A DNA stretch of 64,000 nt from Lophius americanus (GCA_037951165.1 JBBDHG010000061.1:7437001-7501000), one strand, 5' to 3'; numbered from the stretch's first letter, positions 47,726 to 60,797 are shown. Translations and numbers: made by a program. The notes: a model not told the origin generated them from the letters alone.

Positions 47726-47870
47726 TTAAGCACCGAAGTCAGGCACCTTTTTCTGTTTACGACCCAGTCTGAGTAAAGTTTTGCAAATCTTTCCGGGATC
47801 AACTTCTCTTTTGTTATTCACCCAGTAGAGAATCACATATAAAACATCTTTGATGTCCAGCTGGATCAGT
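47726..47870 (-). CDS. possible terminal coding exon of an unidentified - strand gene
   Basis: On the - strand a strong acceptor (TTATTTGCTTTTACATCTTG then CAG) is followed from 47870 by an open frame LIQLDIKDVLYVILYWVNNK, then REVDPGKICKTLLRLGRKQK and KVPDFGA, with a stop at 47726-47728. The mix of residues looks protein-like (a hydrophobic helix followed by a basic tail). I do not recognise the family, see no partner exons upstream on that strand, and find no obvious polyadenylation signal nearby. It may be a chance ORF or part of a repeat. Confidence 0.2.
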
Positions 47871-48200
47871 CTGCAAGATGTAAAAGCAAATAAGCTGTAT
47901 CCAACAACCAATCGACTGATTACATCATCCTGATGATGAAAGTGGCATGTTTATGAGACCTGCACAAAGTGACTGACCTGCAGTTCAAGTTCCGTTTTTA
48001 AACTAATAACCCTTTAATGTCCAGCTCAGCTGTTTGGTTGAACCCGTTATGAGTCACTATTTCTTATTGAAAAATGTGTGCCACTTGACTGTTAATACTC
48101 TGACCCAGTGGCAGTGTGTAAATGCCAAATAGTAAGGCGGCAAATATGGAGTCCTGTGGTCTCCATGTCAAAGGGGCCATTACCCATGGCTGCTGATTTT

Positions 48201-48242
48201 TTATATGCCAGATTCAGTAGGATTTTTTTATCTGGCATATAA
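48201..48242. repeat. perfect 13-bp inverted repeat
   Basis: TTATATGCCAGAT (48201-48213) and ATCTGGCATATAA (48230-48242) are separated by 16 bases including a T7 run. They would form a stable hairpin on either strand. It could be the remnant of a small inverted-repeat element. Confidence 0.8.
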
Positions 48243-49364
48243 TATCATGGGAATGGTAGGACTTGAAGACAGTATTATGTAACTTGATACATCCAAGGGA
48301 AAAAGAGTCATGTGAAATAGTCATAATAGTCAAATAGTTTTCCATAAACATGCTTTACCAAAACGGTGTGATTTAATAACGATGGTGATGAGGATGAGCT
48401 CATCTAATTAAAATTGATTATTTTCCATGAAATACAAAAATTCATCATGAAATACATTTTTTTTTTTACTTTTTAAAAACATGCTTGATCAAAACGATTT
48501 GTGATTTTATAGTAAATCCAGAATGTCTAAGGTATTAAATTGAAAGATGGTCCAAAGAAAAAATATATGCAAAGAAATACATTTTTCATAGTTTTTTTCT
48601 CTCCGTGAGGTCATTAAAAAGTTATTGTAGCATCACAATAATTAGACAGATATGCTGTTTGCATGAATACAATCATCGATTTAAATGAAAGAATAGCGAG
48701 ATTGTAGCATAACAGTGTTACATCGGCTGTGAAAACGTGAAACTGATGCTAACAGAATTAAAAAATCCCTCACAGCTTTACCAAAACTGAATGCAGTCAA
48801 CCTCATTGTCTGGGAAGGCCAAAAGTACATTTCGAAATGTAAGTTTATTGTCCCATTTTATAATAGAATGTGGTAAACAACATCTACATTTTAAGGAGAA
48901 ATGATATGGTATTTTTTTAAATTTAAACCAATGCTCCCTCTGGGTGATATCCTCCACAGATATGCTATTTCTCTCTTTTCCTATTTTTTATCATGCAGGT
49001 GACACAAATTTGTACCTATAAGCTGGGCCACTGTCCCTGTATGCAGACTTTGCTGCAGTAATGAATTGATATTTAAAGCTTGATGCCATTACATTTCTTC
49101 CAAATTAACTTCCTGTTATTGTGCTCCAGTCTAACACTTAAACAGATACGGCCACCTACTGGTAAGAATTCACCAAGCTTGCTTCAAGAACGAGTGTACA
49201 GCAGTGTCCTTTTCGATATTTCCTATTTCCTCACACCTTGATTAATACAATTGCTGTTCATTTTCTCTTAAAAAGGGAATTTCTTCGGAGTTGTACTGAA
49301 CTCTGCTGAATGACTTTTGAAACAATGAATATCTATCATCATGCTATATATATATTAGCTTTTA

Positions 49365-49640
49365 TTGGCTCCCTTTCTCTTTATAATGGATTTTTAATAT
49401 GTTATGATGTGATTTAAGGCTTTCTCTGGCCTTTGAAGGAACCTCAGCATAGACTGATATCCTTGGTAGTTTTGTTCCAAAGGGACAGATTTTTTTCTGT
49501 CATGCTCTCGAAAATTCTGGAATGAACTTCCTGAAAGATTGTGGTTATATCAGAGTTTCCCTCAATATTGTTCTAATATGTTCTGAATTTAGTTTTTGTT
49601 TAAATTCTAATGCTAATTCTAATACTGTTTTATTTTAAAA
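49365..49640 (+). mobile_element. very degraded L2-like LINE 3' end
   Basis: WNELPERL (about 49518-49541), preceded by a LL-WLPF-like start (TTTATTGGCTCCCTTTCTCT), recalls the L2 C-terminal pattern HWLP ... WNSLPxxLR. Many stops intervene. Identification rests on this pattern alone. Confidence 0.45.
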
Positions 49641-50819
49641 GTAAAAATTCTACTTTGTTTTTATGATGTATACATAAAGTTTATTATACTAGTAATGATA
49701 ATCACTATTTTTGTAATGACGCAACTGGATCTGCACTCAAAATTAAGAAAAAACAAAACATAGACAGCTCCCTCCCATTGATGACTTCCAAAATATCTCC
49801 ACTATTGCTCCACCTTCTCCACTGTTTTGTCTCTAGATGAGATGATAAATTCTTCCACTGAAAACAGTTGCTTTTGCAGTTACTGACAAGAATTATGCAA
49901 TGAGTGAACCAGAGCACCAAAAGTTTTGGGGCCAAAATGTTGAGGGATTGGTTTGGATGTCACTGCAACGTTTTGCAAAGCTGAAGAGAGCCATAAAATA
50001 CTTACTGGAATCTGAAGTCAAAGTAATGTATTGGTGGATAAATGAGGAGATAAATACTGTCTGTGAGAGATTTACCCTCCACGGCATCAGTGTGTGGGAT
50101 ATGCAAACACTCTCAAATTCAGAATATCCCCTTCCAATGGGTTCTGAAGGCCCATTGGTTCAGCAATAATAATAATAATAATACATTAAATTTATGAGAG
50201 CACATGTGGGTCCCAGTAGTAGACATTTAATACTATAGATGTTGCACAGAACAATAAAACCTTTTAAGTATGATTACAGCCTAGATTAGTGCAGTGCAGT
50301 GGTCAAAATAAATAAGGACATTTAATCCTGCAGGGATCGTCTGGTCTAATTATTTGCCAGCCTTCTGGGTCCCTGAAGAGACATTTAGTGTATAAGGATT
50401 TCAGTTTTTTTTCAAATTGTTTATTTGAGATTTTGCCTATAAAATGAAATGAAAAATAAAAGATGCAAAAAAAAACAACTAAAAGACTGCTGCTTTTAGA
50501 AAAATCGCATGTATGCAGTTTGTACAGTGAATAAACTGTCAACATGTGATTTGAGGGTCATGGAGTTCACTGGGCCAAGAGCAGGTTAGGCAAACAAAGG
50601 TCCACAGCACAGAGCATAAAAGTCCATGAAACAATGAGGGATTAGCTTTTTATTATATTCGGTATGTTGCTGTACAACTGGAAAATGTCATCCCAGAAAC
50701 ACCCGAGGTTATACCAAAACAGATGTCCCATCAATTGACTTGCACTTATCACAAGTAAGTAAGTTGAAATCTGGTATTGAAAGAACAAGCTTTGATTCTG
50801 TCAGGCTCTTTCACCTAAA

Positions 50820-50865
50820 ATGTAAAGTGCATTATAAATTAAATGTATTATTATTATTATTAAAA
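50820..50865 (+). repeat. L2-type LINE 3' tail (copy 1)
   Basis: AATGTAAAGTGCATTATAAA followed by TTAAATGTATTATTATTATT. It is identical over about 40 bases to 54695-54740. This is the characteristic 3' terminus of fish L2-like LINEs, ending in ATT repeats. Confidence 0.65.
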
Positions 50866-50869
50866 CTCA

Positions 50870-53020
50870 ACTGAAATCATCTCACCGGCGTCTTTCATCT
50901 GTGCCTATTTGATCTGCAGAGACAGTGTTGCTCACTAAAAACAGAGGGAGATTAAATTTCCCTGAGGTAGGGCCAAAGATGCTAAAGGATTGTTAATGTA
51001 GAAATCTTTAACACCCTTGACCCTAAGACAGACCTTCATCTTGGAGTTAAGCTTTTCCACTCATGAATTCTTTTCAGTGGGTGCAGGTTTTCTCTTTGCA
51101 TGAACTTCAAATATGGAAAATATTAGTGATTTGCTTTTTGTCTTGTCGTTAATTAAGTCTTATTTTTTTTTCAAGTTTATTTGCACAAATACACAGAAAC
51201 AGAAAACAAGTAGTATCGGTGTAAATGCAGGAAGAGGCAAAAAGTTCCTGGAGTTTTAGCCTCTTCAAAAAACACGGAGTGGTTGAAATAAAACATTACG
51301 AAAACAAATCTCATTACCATGAATTCATTATTTATTATTTCCTCTTGGGAGAACATAGATGATTTATATCCATATTATGCTTCAATGGTGACATTTACGG
51401 GGTGGGCAAGGTGAAAGGCAGTCAGTGTGAAGTTGAGAGCGGAGGTGGACAAACTTAGCTCCCATGGAAGAGGGATGACTGGATCAATTTAATATATTTT
51501 CACATGCTTCTTCTATTTTGTCATGCTGATCTGGGAAATTATGCTCCAAGAGATAACGCCCTCCCAAACCGATCAACGACCAGAATACAATATTGATCAT
51601 GACACTGATCATTTTGGTCCACTGAGAATTTCCACATTTCTTATTCAATTCTTTTCCACTGTAAGGCGTTTGAGTGTGTGTTGAACTGGTGGTAAAGAAA
51701 AGACTGATTGATTGAGAAATATTTCAAATACAACAAAAAAATATCTTTAATTTAGGCCTTGCCCAAACTAATATAATTTGGTCAGCTTTAGCAGTTAGCT
51801 TGTTAGCTTAGTAGTTAGTTAGACGGCATGAATGGCAAAGCAATTAGGTAGGATTTGGAACAGTGTTTAATTAATTAATTTATTTGTGTGTGTTCGAGGG
51901 TTAATGACGCACTCTTATACTTTGAAACTACAAAATAATAAAACATTTGGGTGATGTAGTGTAACACGAGGAAGGCACAAAACAACACTTCCGCTCTAGT
52001 CCCTCAAAATAAGAGCAATTTATTTATAACAATAAGGTACACCTAAAGAAATCTATTTCAAAATTTTTGATGTGATATTTAATACAGATTTTCTTTGTAT
52101 CACCATCACCTCGAATAAAAACTGAATCTGCACAATATCAAATGAAGTTATACAGTTTGTACTTTTAAAAAGAAATTTATTTAGTGAAGAGAATCGTGAT
52201 TAGAGAAAACAAATGTCAAGAAAGGAGAAAAAAAAGAGCAACTGAAATTCTAAATACAGATATGAAGATATTTATAAATATAAATAACATTTTTTAACCC
52301 ATGTTTTGTGTTTTGGCTGCCGCACAGGTGTTTTTATGTTAAATTCCATGGTTGTTTTTAGTCACTATTATATTATGCCATCCAATGTCAGAGCGACCTG
52401 ATTAGGTTTCTGCTTTGAACAAATTGTGTCTACAGACAGTCATGACTCGTATTAAAGTTTTCTGCATCCAAAAGCTATTATTTATCCCATCAACTCGGTC
52501 AAACAAAAACTAAAGACTGTTTCCCTGGGATTCAGCCATACTCTACATCAAGAAAGGACATCAAATCTTACTCCTATGCACCATATTAGCAACTTATAGC
52601 TTAGGCCTACTTACCTGTACCAGATGTCAGGTAAGACCCACTGTAAAAGTACCAGTGAGAACATTCCATTTCACCAAAAGACACACCTAAATAAACCCCA
52701 TCTTAACAATACATTTCACCATAAACATTCTTTTCATGATGACATTCAAATTGATCTTTAACTCTGAGGAATTACAAATGTAACTGACATATAACATTTG
52801 TAATCAGAGGCATTCTTAGTGAAGAAGGAAGGCTTTTGAACATCACCATCATGTATTGTGGGGGAATGACTAAGAGCATAGAAATATTTCATTTTTTCTC
52901 TTATTTACCCAGTTTTCCCCCGTTCTCTATCATCTCCTTAATTACTTATTTTTATATGTGTTTAATTATTCATAATTCACCCCTTTTCCCGCAAAGTATA
53001 GGCCTAGGTAAATTATGTAT
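50870..53020. other. intergenic, nothing recognised
   Basis: AT-rich, short ORFs only. Confidence 0.45.
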
Positions 53021-53023
53021 TCT

Positions 53024-53190
53024 GGTGGCTCTGTTTGTAGAGCGGTTGTCCCCTTATCTGAAGGTTGGTGGTCCACATGTTGAAGTGTCCTTGAGCAAGA
53101 TACTGAACCCCAAGTTACTCCTAATGGCTTTTCCACTGTCGAGTGAATGATGGCGTGAATGGTTACCGCTCCTAATGAGCGTCTGACGCA
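53024..53190 (+). mobile_element. tRNA-derived SINE
   Basis: The A-box region GGTGGCTCTGTTTGTAGAGC is followed by GAAGGTTGGTGGTCCACATG (degraded B box), then GTCCTTGAGCAAGATACTGA, ACCCCAAGTTACTCC and TGGCTTTTCCACTG. The same order is present inverted at 62185-62355, so this is a dispersed tRNA-headed family common in fish. Confidence 0.75.
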
Positions 53191-54599
53191 ATTTTTTCTT
53201 GGTGAGGACATCATTCCATATTTATTTGTGCACGTTTATGGAGAGCTTACGCATACGGACAAGGAAATCAGCAATAGCTATAATTCAAGGACGCCATGAA
53301 AAATATCTACTTACCGATGAAGAAAAAAGTAACGTGAAAAGTAAAAAAACGTGTCCACATGTCGTGACAGACTCAGTAGACTGTAGCCTCCATCTTTCGC
53401 CACTTTACGTAATCAGAACCTCCGCTAGCATCAGCATTGTAGTTGTCGTATTAACTTATAGCTTCAATCCCATCTTGTGGCTGAAGCAATGCCAATGTAA
53501 AGGGTGCTGGTATGTGGGTGCTGATGGATCCAAACGTATGTCCAGTATACTATAAAGGAGGCTTTAGAAATATGCTGATGCGGGACATTTCAATTGCTTG
53601 CTATGGCATGGGGTGGACCCTGGCTGTAGACCAGCTCCTCTTTAACATGGAAAGCCCCGTCCTATTCTTATTTGATATTCATTATTATATGCTTCGTCCA
53701 TTTATTACTTTCAAATTATTGATTTGCTCTTCTCCTAAGCTCAGGAGATTTTTTTCCACAACCACAAGCTCTTTTCAGTTCATTTAATAGTATTTGTGAT
53801 ATCTGTTTCACCTCCTCAAGACCGCCCCAGTCCTTTGGCCACCAGATGACGCTAATTGAGGATTGTCAAACTAAATAAAAATAAAGACTATAATTTAAAT
53901 GTTGCCCAGTTTTTATGATTACAAAGAGTTACTACAAAAACAGCATAATTTAATATGGTAATGGAAACCATCTGGTAAAGCATGGCAGTATAATCTCAAA
54001 AGGGAAACTGCGTCCAGCTCAATAAATTGCACCGATGCGCAGAATGCGGTGGCATAAAACCACACTCTCAGAAGAAACCAGAGAGTTGAACAAACTAATT
54101 TGTTATACTCTCAGTAAAAAAAGGACTTATGAGCTTATAAACGCTTCTCTCCAAACACAGACGTGTGTGTCGCTGGTAGAAGCTCTTCTATATGACTGTG
54201 GCATCATGTGGCCAAGGGGTCCACCGGCGAATCCCCACAGAGGACAGACAATGGAACCGATGCTAAATAAATAATGTGATGTTTATGGTTGTGAAGGCTG
54301 CAATCCTGAAAATGATATCGTTCATAATTTTCATTTGAAGAAAAAAATGGGTCCACGGTCTTACGATAGGTCTAAAAATAGCATAGAATATAACCACCTG
54401 GCCTTTAAATAAACTTTCTAGTTATGCTCCAAATGTCCAAGGTGTCAGTTAAGATACATATTAACAATTCATAAAATAAAAGTAAAGTACTCTTCATCCT
54501 AACATATACATTTATTTGAAATCAACATTATTGAACAAATAGAGATATTTTCAACGTCTTGCTGCATCGTAAATATAAATCTACACTTTAATTAACATT

Positions 54600-54745
54600 G
54601 CTGCTTTTTGGTCAGGCTTTTATAAAGTTATTATTTTATTTTTTTATTGATGCTTTCATCTGCTTTTACTTTGTAGCACTTTGAGATTTGATCCAAATGT
54701 AAAGTGCATTATAAATTAAATGTATTATTATTATTATTATCTGAG
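54600..54745 (+). mobile_element. L2-type LINE 3' terminus (copy 2)
   Basis: CTTTGTAGCACTTTGAGATT, then GATCCAAATGTAAAGTGCAT and a (TAT)n end. Typical terminal sequence of fish L2 elements. Nothing of the coding region remains upstream. Confidence 0.65.
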
Positions 54746-57680
54746 CAAAAGCTGTCATTTAGACAGAATAATACAAATACTTTCAGATGACTTCATTGTT
54801 TGTGACATTATGGTATTCTGAGATTACTACGTACGTATACTACGTATATTGTTAGAATTATACATTTGATGATTATTATTGTTATTGTTATTTCTTGATT
54901 TAGGGTAATTCAGTGTATGGTGAGAATACTATTTTGTATTTTATGAACTTTGTTCCCTTCTCTTTCCAAGTAGGTTTCCTCGCTGTTCATGAGTTACAGC
55001 ACTGCCCTGCTTTTTCTTAGGTCGCTCCCTTTTTTTTTTGGTCCAACCTCTTGAAGGGCTGGATTCTGTTCCAGCAGGAGCAGCACTATGAAGGCCATGA
55101 ATGAGTGCCAGACAAAAACGTCCCCGATAAGACTGCTACATTTAACACCTGCATTTTGTGGACTTCTTTTTTCTAGCTTTGTCTGGGCCAATTGAAAAGG
55201 ATTCTTCTAATCCCAGACCAGGGGGAAAACATTCTATAAGATACTTTTTCTATACTCTGCTCAATTAGATCAAATTGTCATGATTCAAGGTATAGTCGGG
55301 AGACTGGTTTTCCATTGCAGTGACATCAGGATTTTTCAGTTTGCTTTAAAGCAATTGGCTCCAAAGTGAAAAAAAACAACAACATGCACATTCATGATAA
55401 CAGTGCCCTGTCACTGCTCATTTCTTTTTGAAGTTCGTAGTGTACGGAACCTAACATTACACTCAGCCTCGAGCTGAAGAGGGTGGACATAAAAGAGGGA
55501 GTGTGTGGGAGAGCAGAGAAGAAAAAGCAAGGTTTCTAAGAGGAAAATGCCAAGGCTGAGACCTTAAACCTTCTTTTTTTCAAAAACTGGGAAGTCTGTG
55601 AGAGTAAATATTCAAGGTTACCCACGAAACCTCTGAGATGTTTAGTCTTGAGACTGATAATTGAAGAGCATAATGAAGCTCAAGTAGAAGTTCAGTTAGG
55701 AGGATTATTCCTTTGCACACTGAGGCCATGGTTTATTCCTCTTACTATCCAGTCAGTCACTAACTCTCAAATGCTGAGTCTTCATTTATTGCCGTCATGA
55801 TCTGGGGCTGTGAGTGAGCTAACAGTTGTTCAGTACCGCAGCAGTCATCATCCCATTATTCACTTTGTAAATATGATGCTGTCCTTTCTAGGAAGAGAGT
55901 TTCTCTCAGTAAATTCATGCTCCTGTTACTCGCACCTCCAAACCCTGTCACTGCCAAGTTGTTGCAGATTCGCATCCTTCATCCTTCATCAGTCATCAAC
56001 CGCCACCACGGATGTCTGAACTCCATGGCGGAATACATTTGCTGCTGCTAATCATTCGGTCGCAATCTGCCTGAAGAGTCTGGGCACTAAATATTTTCTA
56101 GTTTAATAAACACTTAAATAAAATTAAATAATATTAAATATATAATAATATCCTCAATGGAGAAAAGCACATTCTGACTCCTCTGGAACAGCTGTTTTCA
56201 CTAGAACTAGTTATAGTTGGATCCAAGGTCCGGGTGTAGGTGTTCATGATGCATGCTCAGCGTTTGTGATGGTCTGCTACCATAATTTAACATATGCTTA
56301 TAAAAGTTCAGTCTATTCAAGCCCAGGTTTTTGAATCAACTTGAGAAATGTTAATGACAGGAAACATGAGGACGTTCAACTTGCTGCAAAACACGTTGAT
56401 GTCTTCATTTGAAGGAATGTTCTCTGAGCAAAGCTTTACTCAGTCTGGTGTATTTCATTTTGAGTTTTGAAATTGAGACTATTGATCCTGACTTCACTGA
56501 ACCTTCACTTACAACCTTCAGAACTTTCTCTGTCATTCATTATTTCTTTTAAATTCATCCTTTTTTATTACCAGTTTTAGAATTATGATCATTAAACTCC
56601 TTCAAGTCATATGTAAATGACTTTGTTTGCACTGTGTTTCAAAGATGTTTCCAGAAATACTTCAATTTGATTCATCTTGGAATGCTATTTGGACTAAACA
56701 GAGCAAATAGAAAGCTCAAATTTATGACAGACGAGACAGAACAACAACACACCTGAATTTTTCAGAGCCGTACTGGTAATAAAATTTCTTTTTAAAAAAC
56801 TCATTCCTGGTAGGAGCTGCCTTCACTGCCTACTGTAAAGTCAAATGTAACCAGAAGTGGAGGTAATCTTTTTTAAACGCCATTTGAAGGGTTCCACCGG
56901 TGATGAGAAACCGTGACATTTAAAAGGAGAGCTGCAGGACAAATGCCAGCTTATTTTAAGAGACAAACAATGCCAGCTCTGAGGCCCTGTTCTTGTAGTT
57001 CATTAAGAACAACCACTATGTCACAATGATAGAAGGCTGCCTCCTACACTGAATCCTCTTCTCCCAGCTGGCAAGGGGCAAAATCATCAGATAAGAGGAG
57101 AAATTAAAAAAAATATTCTGTGAAGGCCACCCTTTAAGAAAAGTTAAGATCAGTACTCAACCTTAAAAGAACCTTAACCCCCAGGTCCACTATCACGATC
57201 ACAGTCCAACCAAATCCCAGCCGCAAGGACAGAGAATAACCCAGTGTCCAAACATTTGCCAGCTGTGACACTGTAAAACAGTTTTATAACTGTTGTAACC
57301 ATTATGTGATTAAGGCCATTTATGATATACAGAGAGAGGATATGGCCCACGAGGACCTTACCTATGGACGCTTTACATCCATTAATTCTGTTAAAACTAC
57401 ACAGGCTTTTTTTTCACATACGACATTACATTGATTAAATTCATGGCTGGAATAGCCATGAATTTATAGCAGCAAAATCCCATTTTTAATATGGAGGAAG
57501 TTCCTTGTCAACCACCAAAACAGCTCTTTCTCCCTCCCTCAATACATTGTGTGTCCTGACACCTCTCTGTTAGAGCCAGTATGAACTTTTCTCAGATATT
57601 TGGGTTCTATTTTGGGTTCTGAAAGTTGGCTCAGAACCTTAAGCTCAACCATTATTCCAGCTTCCAAGACTTCACACATT
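54746..57680. other. intergenic, nothing recognised
   Basis: No gene, RNA or clear element. Confidence 0.45.
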
Positions 57681-57684
57681 TAAA

Positions 57685-57815
57685 CAGTTGAAGGAGAAAA
57701 TGTTCACCTGTCCCCCAGTACATCCAACCCACTGACAGGTGCCACTGTTACAAGATATTCAATGTTATTTTGACTATCCCTGTCAGTGGTTATAATATTA
57801 TGGCCTACAATCCTG
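57685..57815 (-). mobile_element. Tc1-like transposon terminal fragment
   Basis: On the - strand: GGCCATAATATTATAACCAC, then TGGCACCTGTCAGTGGGTTG and AGGTGAACATTTTC. Same family and orientation as the msn intron 1 fragment at 16694-16980. Only the non-coding terminal part is left. Confidence 0.7.
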
Positions 57816-57884
57816 CTGCTTTTGAAAATATTGCAGATCAGCGTTGTATGCTTTTAACCAATGCTTTAAATATACAGTAAATCC

Positions 57885-58015
57885 ATACACACTCACATCC
57901 ACACCTAAGCGCCATTTAGAGTCACCAGTTCACCTGTACAGCCTGTCTTTGGACCGTGGGAAGAAGCTGGAGTACCTGGAGGGAACACACACAAGCACAG
58001 GGAGAACAACCTGAC
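57885..58015 (-). mobile_element. SINE body fragment
   Basis: On the - strand: TTCCCTCCAGGTACTCCAGC, TTCTTCCCACGGTCCAAAGA, CAGGCTGTACAGGTGAACTG and TGACTCTAAATGGCGCTTAG, with a GTGTGGATGTGAGTGTG end. Same SINE body as 43355-43605 but better preserved; the tRNA head is missing. Confidence 0.7.
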
Positions 58016-58389
58016 TCAAGCTTGTAAAATAAAACTAGAGTTAATGCTGTGGTGAATAAATTATACAGAAAACAATGCCAGGCACAAGTCACTTTTTCTA
58101 ACCAAAGCGTGATGGAGTGTGTGGTGCCCTTGAAAAACATTCCAGTAGTGTAGCAGAAAACGGCCACATAGTCCATGGAGCTCGGGGGTGGATATTCAGA
58201 CCATGTCTTTGCAATTACAAGGGCTGCACTGAGAATGAGGATCATCTGGACTTTGTTGCTCAGGATGTAAAGAGAGTTTGCATCTTTGGAAGAGAAGAGT
58301 CTAGAGCTGTGTATCACGGATCTGTCTTTCAACTGATCAAAACTTTAGACCCCGACAAAGAAACATCTTACTTGTGTACAGTTTGAAAA

Positions 58390-60780
58390 TGTTTCAAACA
58401 CACATTACAGAACAGAATCCTGATTTACTCCAAACCTAATATGAAAGAGTTGCTTATGAAAATCAATCTTATAAATCTAGTTAATGTACTAGAGCAAAAT
58501 CCTTATAGACTCCGATCAATTATGAACTTTCATTCAAAGTCATTCAATGTTAAAAATGTCGCCAGTAATCTGGTAATGGGGTTTAATTTTATATTAGTTG
58601 ATCGGCATAAAACTTGCATAACACTCAAATCCATATCTGTTCAGTTGAAAACCTGACACTTCCCTAGAGGTGCACCGATTCTTATAATGTCTGACTGGCC
58701 GTTTCAGATTGTTGTCCATTAAATTTACAAATCATAATAAGTAATGTATTTTAAGTGCTATTATTATGAAGATTTACAGTAAGAGTGTCATGGCTGGTCA
58801 GCCTACACTAATGTGTATGTATTCTGACCTTTTGAAGTTAATGTACTCTCCGTCCTACCCAGCATGCTTACCTTTAACCAATTGTATGATATTTCAAAGC
58901 GAAAATAAAACTTTATATGCCTCGATCCGTCCACTATATGTAGGCAATGTTCAAGGACTTCAGGGCTTGTGTATGCTCCTGAGCTCCCGCTACCTTTAGC
59001 CGCTCTGCTAACGTTAGCTGAAATTGCTATGTTCCTCAGGCGATTAATGTTGAAGTATGTAAATTAGTCAGTTGTGCAAAATGTTTTCTGGGTGGAAATG
59101 ATGCATTATTTTGTGCCTACTGGTGTTACTAATTGCGAGCTTTGTGTTTTCTGGTTTACTTGTGATATGTTTGGAGCCGTGGTAGCTCATGCCTGGAGTG
59201 CCTGTTCGGCGCAACGTGCAACCGGACTCAAGTGGGACTGATCGGCTGATTTCATCTAAGTAGGCCTCCCGGCAGATCTTAACTTCCAATTATAAATAAG
59301 TATAAATTTAAAAAAAGTTTTATTTTATTTTAGGTAACTTTTATATAAATAAAAGTTACCGATCAAAGAGTGGGACAAAAAAGGCCACTATAAGTAACAC
59401 CTCAAACGTTTTTTCCTAACTGTTGATGTTATACTAACCCGACAGCCATATAACATGGAAAAAAGCAACATCCCAACACCGTTTCTCTGACACTAGTGGA
59501 TCTTTCCCCGCACAGACAGGCTGCTCGTGGGTTTTCTGACTCACGCCCTCCTCAAAGCCACCAGAAACACTGGTGTTGCTAGTTTTCTGCTCTATCGGTA
59601 AGTAAGCTTGTTGGTGTTGTTATGTAATGTAACTTATCTAAATGCTCTGATGTTCAGGGAGGGGTAATGATTTGAGTTTCTGTAATGGCAGGATTATTTG
59701 ACGAGTTAGCATGAATTTATTTGGTGGAGAGTAATATCTAATCCATCGAATATCTATCTATCTTTTTGTGTTGTTTACTCCTCACTTGTTTAAGACTGAG
59801 TTGTGATCACAATCAGCTCTGTAAAACATAGAGTAATACCCTATGTTAATAAGAATGTTTGGTAAGTACCCAAACAGTCATTTTAAAAATGTTCAAATAA
59901 ATGGGCTTTAAGTCAAAAACAAAAGAAAAGTAGTCAAAACAGAGCAAACGTTTCCAAATGGACAAACAGCAGGGTAAGAAACATAGACTGCAGATTCCAA
60001 AGACAAAGACAGGAACCCAAACCTTAAAGGAGAAGAAAGAATTGAAGGAAAGATTTATATCCAAAACCTGACAGTCAGTCAGGTTTTCTCAAATCAGTAA
60101 AATCAGTCTGTGCTAATGCAGCTCTATAAAGAACAATTCACGTTCATCTAATCACACTCATCTAATCTCCCGATAAGGGAGTGTGTACGCTATTCTCAAA
60201 TTAAACTTAAAATCAAATCAAATAAAGCCACCATTACAAAGAGCAATGGATAAAAGGGACCTGCAATATTCCTGAAGCTGGAGCGGACCTGAGATTTAGA
60301 CACAGATGAACAACTAATTCTAAACAGGAGACAAAGACAAATGAAAAAAACATTGATGATTGAAAGGTCAGTGTATGTTTTGGTTTATCGTTTCAAAAAC
60401 AAATATTAAAGAGCAAAAAATTAGTGGTAATTTGATTTTTTTTTTTTTTGAGACACAAATATCAACATCAACAAATAAGACCTGTTTCATTTTCAACGTC
60501 AAATATGGATGAGAGAAATGTAAAAAATGGTTTGATTTTGATAGAATTACATTATGAAATAATGAAATCAAAGGAGAAACCGGATGTGGTTGTTGAGAGA
60601 ACGACAGCAGCACATTTAGCGCTGTCAATCATCACTTTATTCCTTAACAGCAGTGGTTTATTTCAAAGCAATATGAAAAAGTTAGGGGTGGATTCCAAAC
60701 TCTTCTTAATGGTCTTGTCTGCATCACTTTCTACGGTCTTTACTCCTACTATGAAATAAGTCAGCAGACCTGGAATCAAG
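58390..60780. other. intergenic with a possible hAT-type end and GCTAACGTTAGC motif
   Basis: TAGAGGTGCACCGATT (58669-58684) resembles hAT-type terminal sequence. GCTAACGTTAGCT is at about 59006-59018. No complete element is visible. Confidence 0.3.
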
Positions 60781-60797
60781 CTTCTGACTGCTGACAC

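Noticed and set aside
49900..50169. 89-codon + strand ORF
   Set aside because: No recognised family, no splice or promoter context, and it ends at an AAT microsatellite. Chance ORF in AT-rich DNA is likelier.
53199..53555. 118-codon + strand ORF
   Set aside because: No domain or homology recognised. It begins right after a SINE and has an unremarkable composition.
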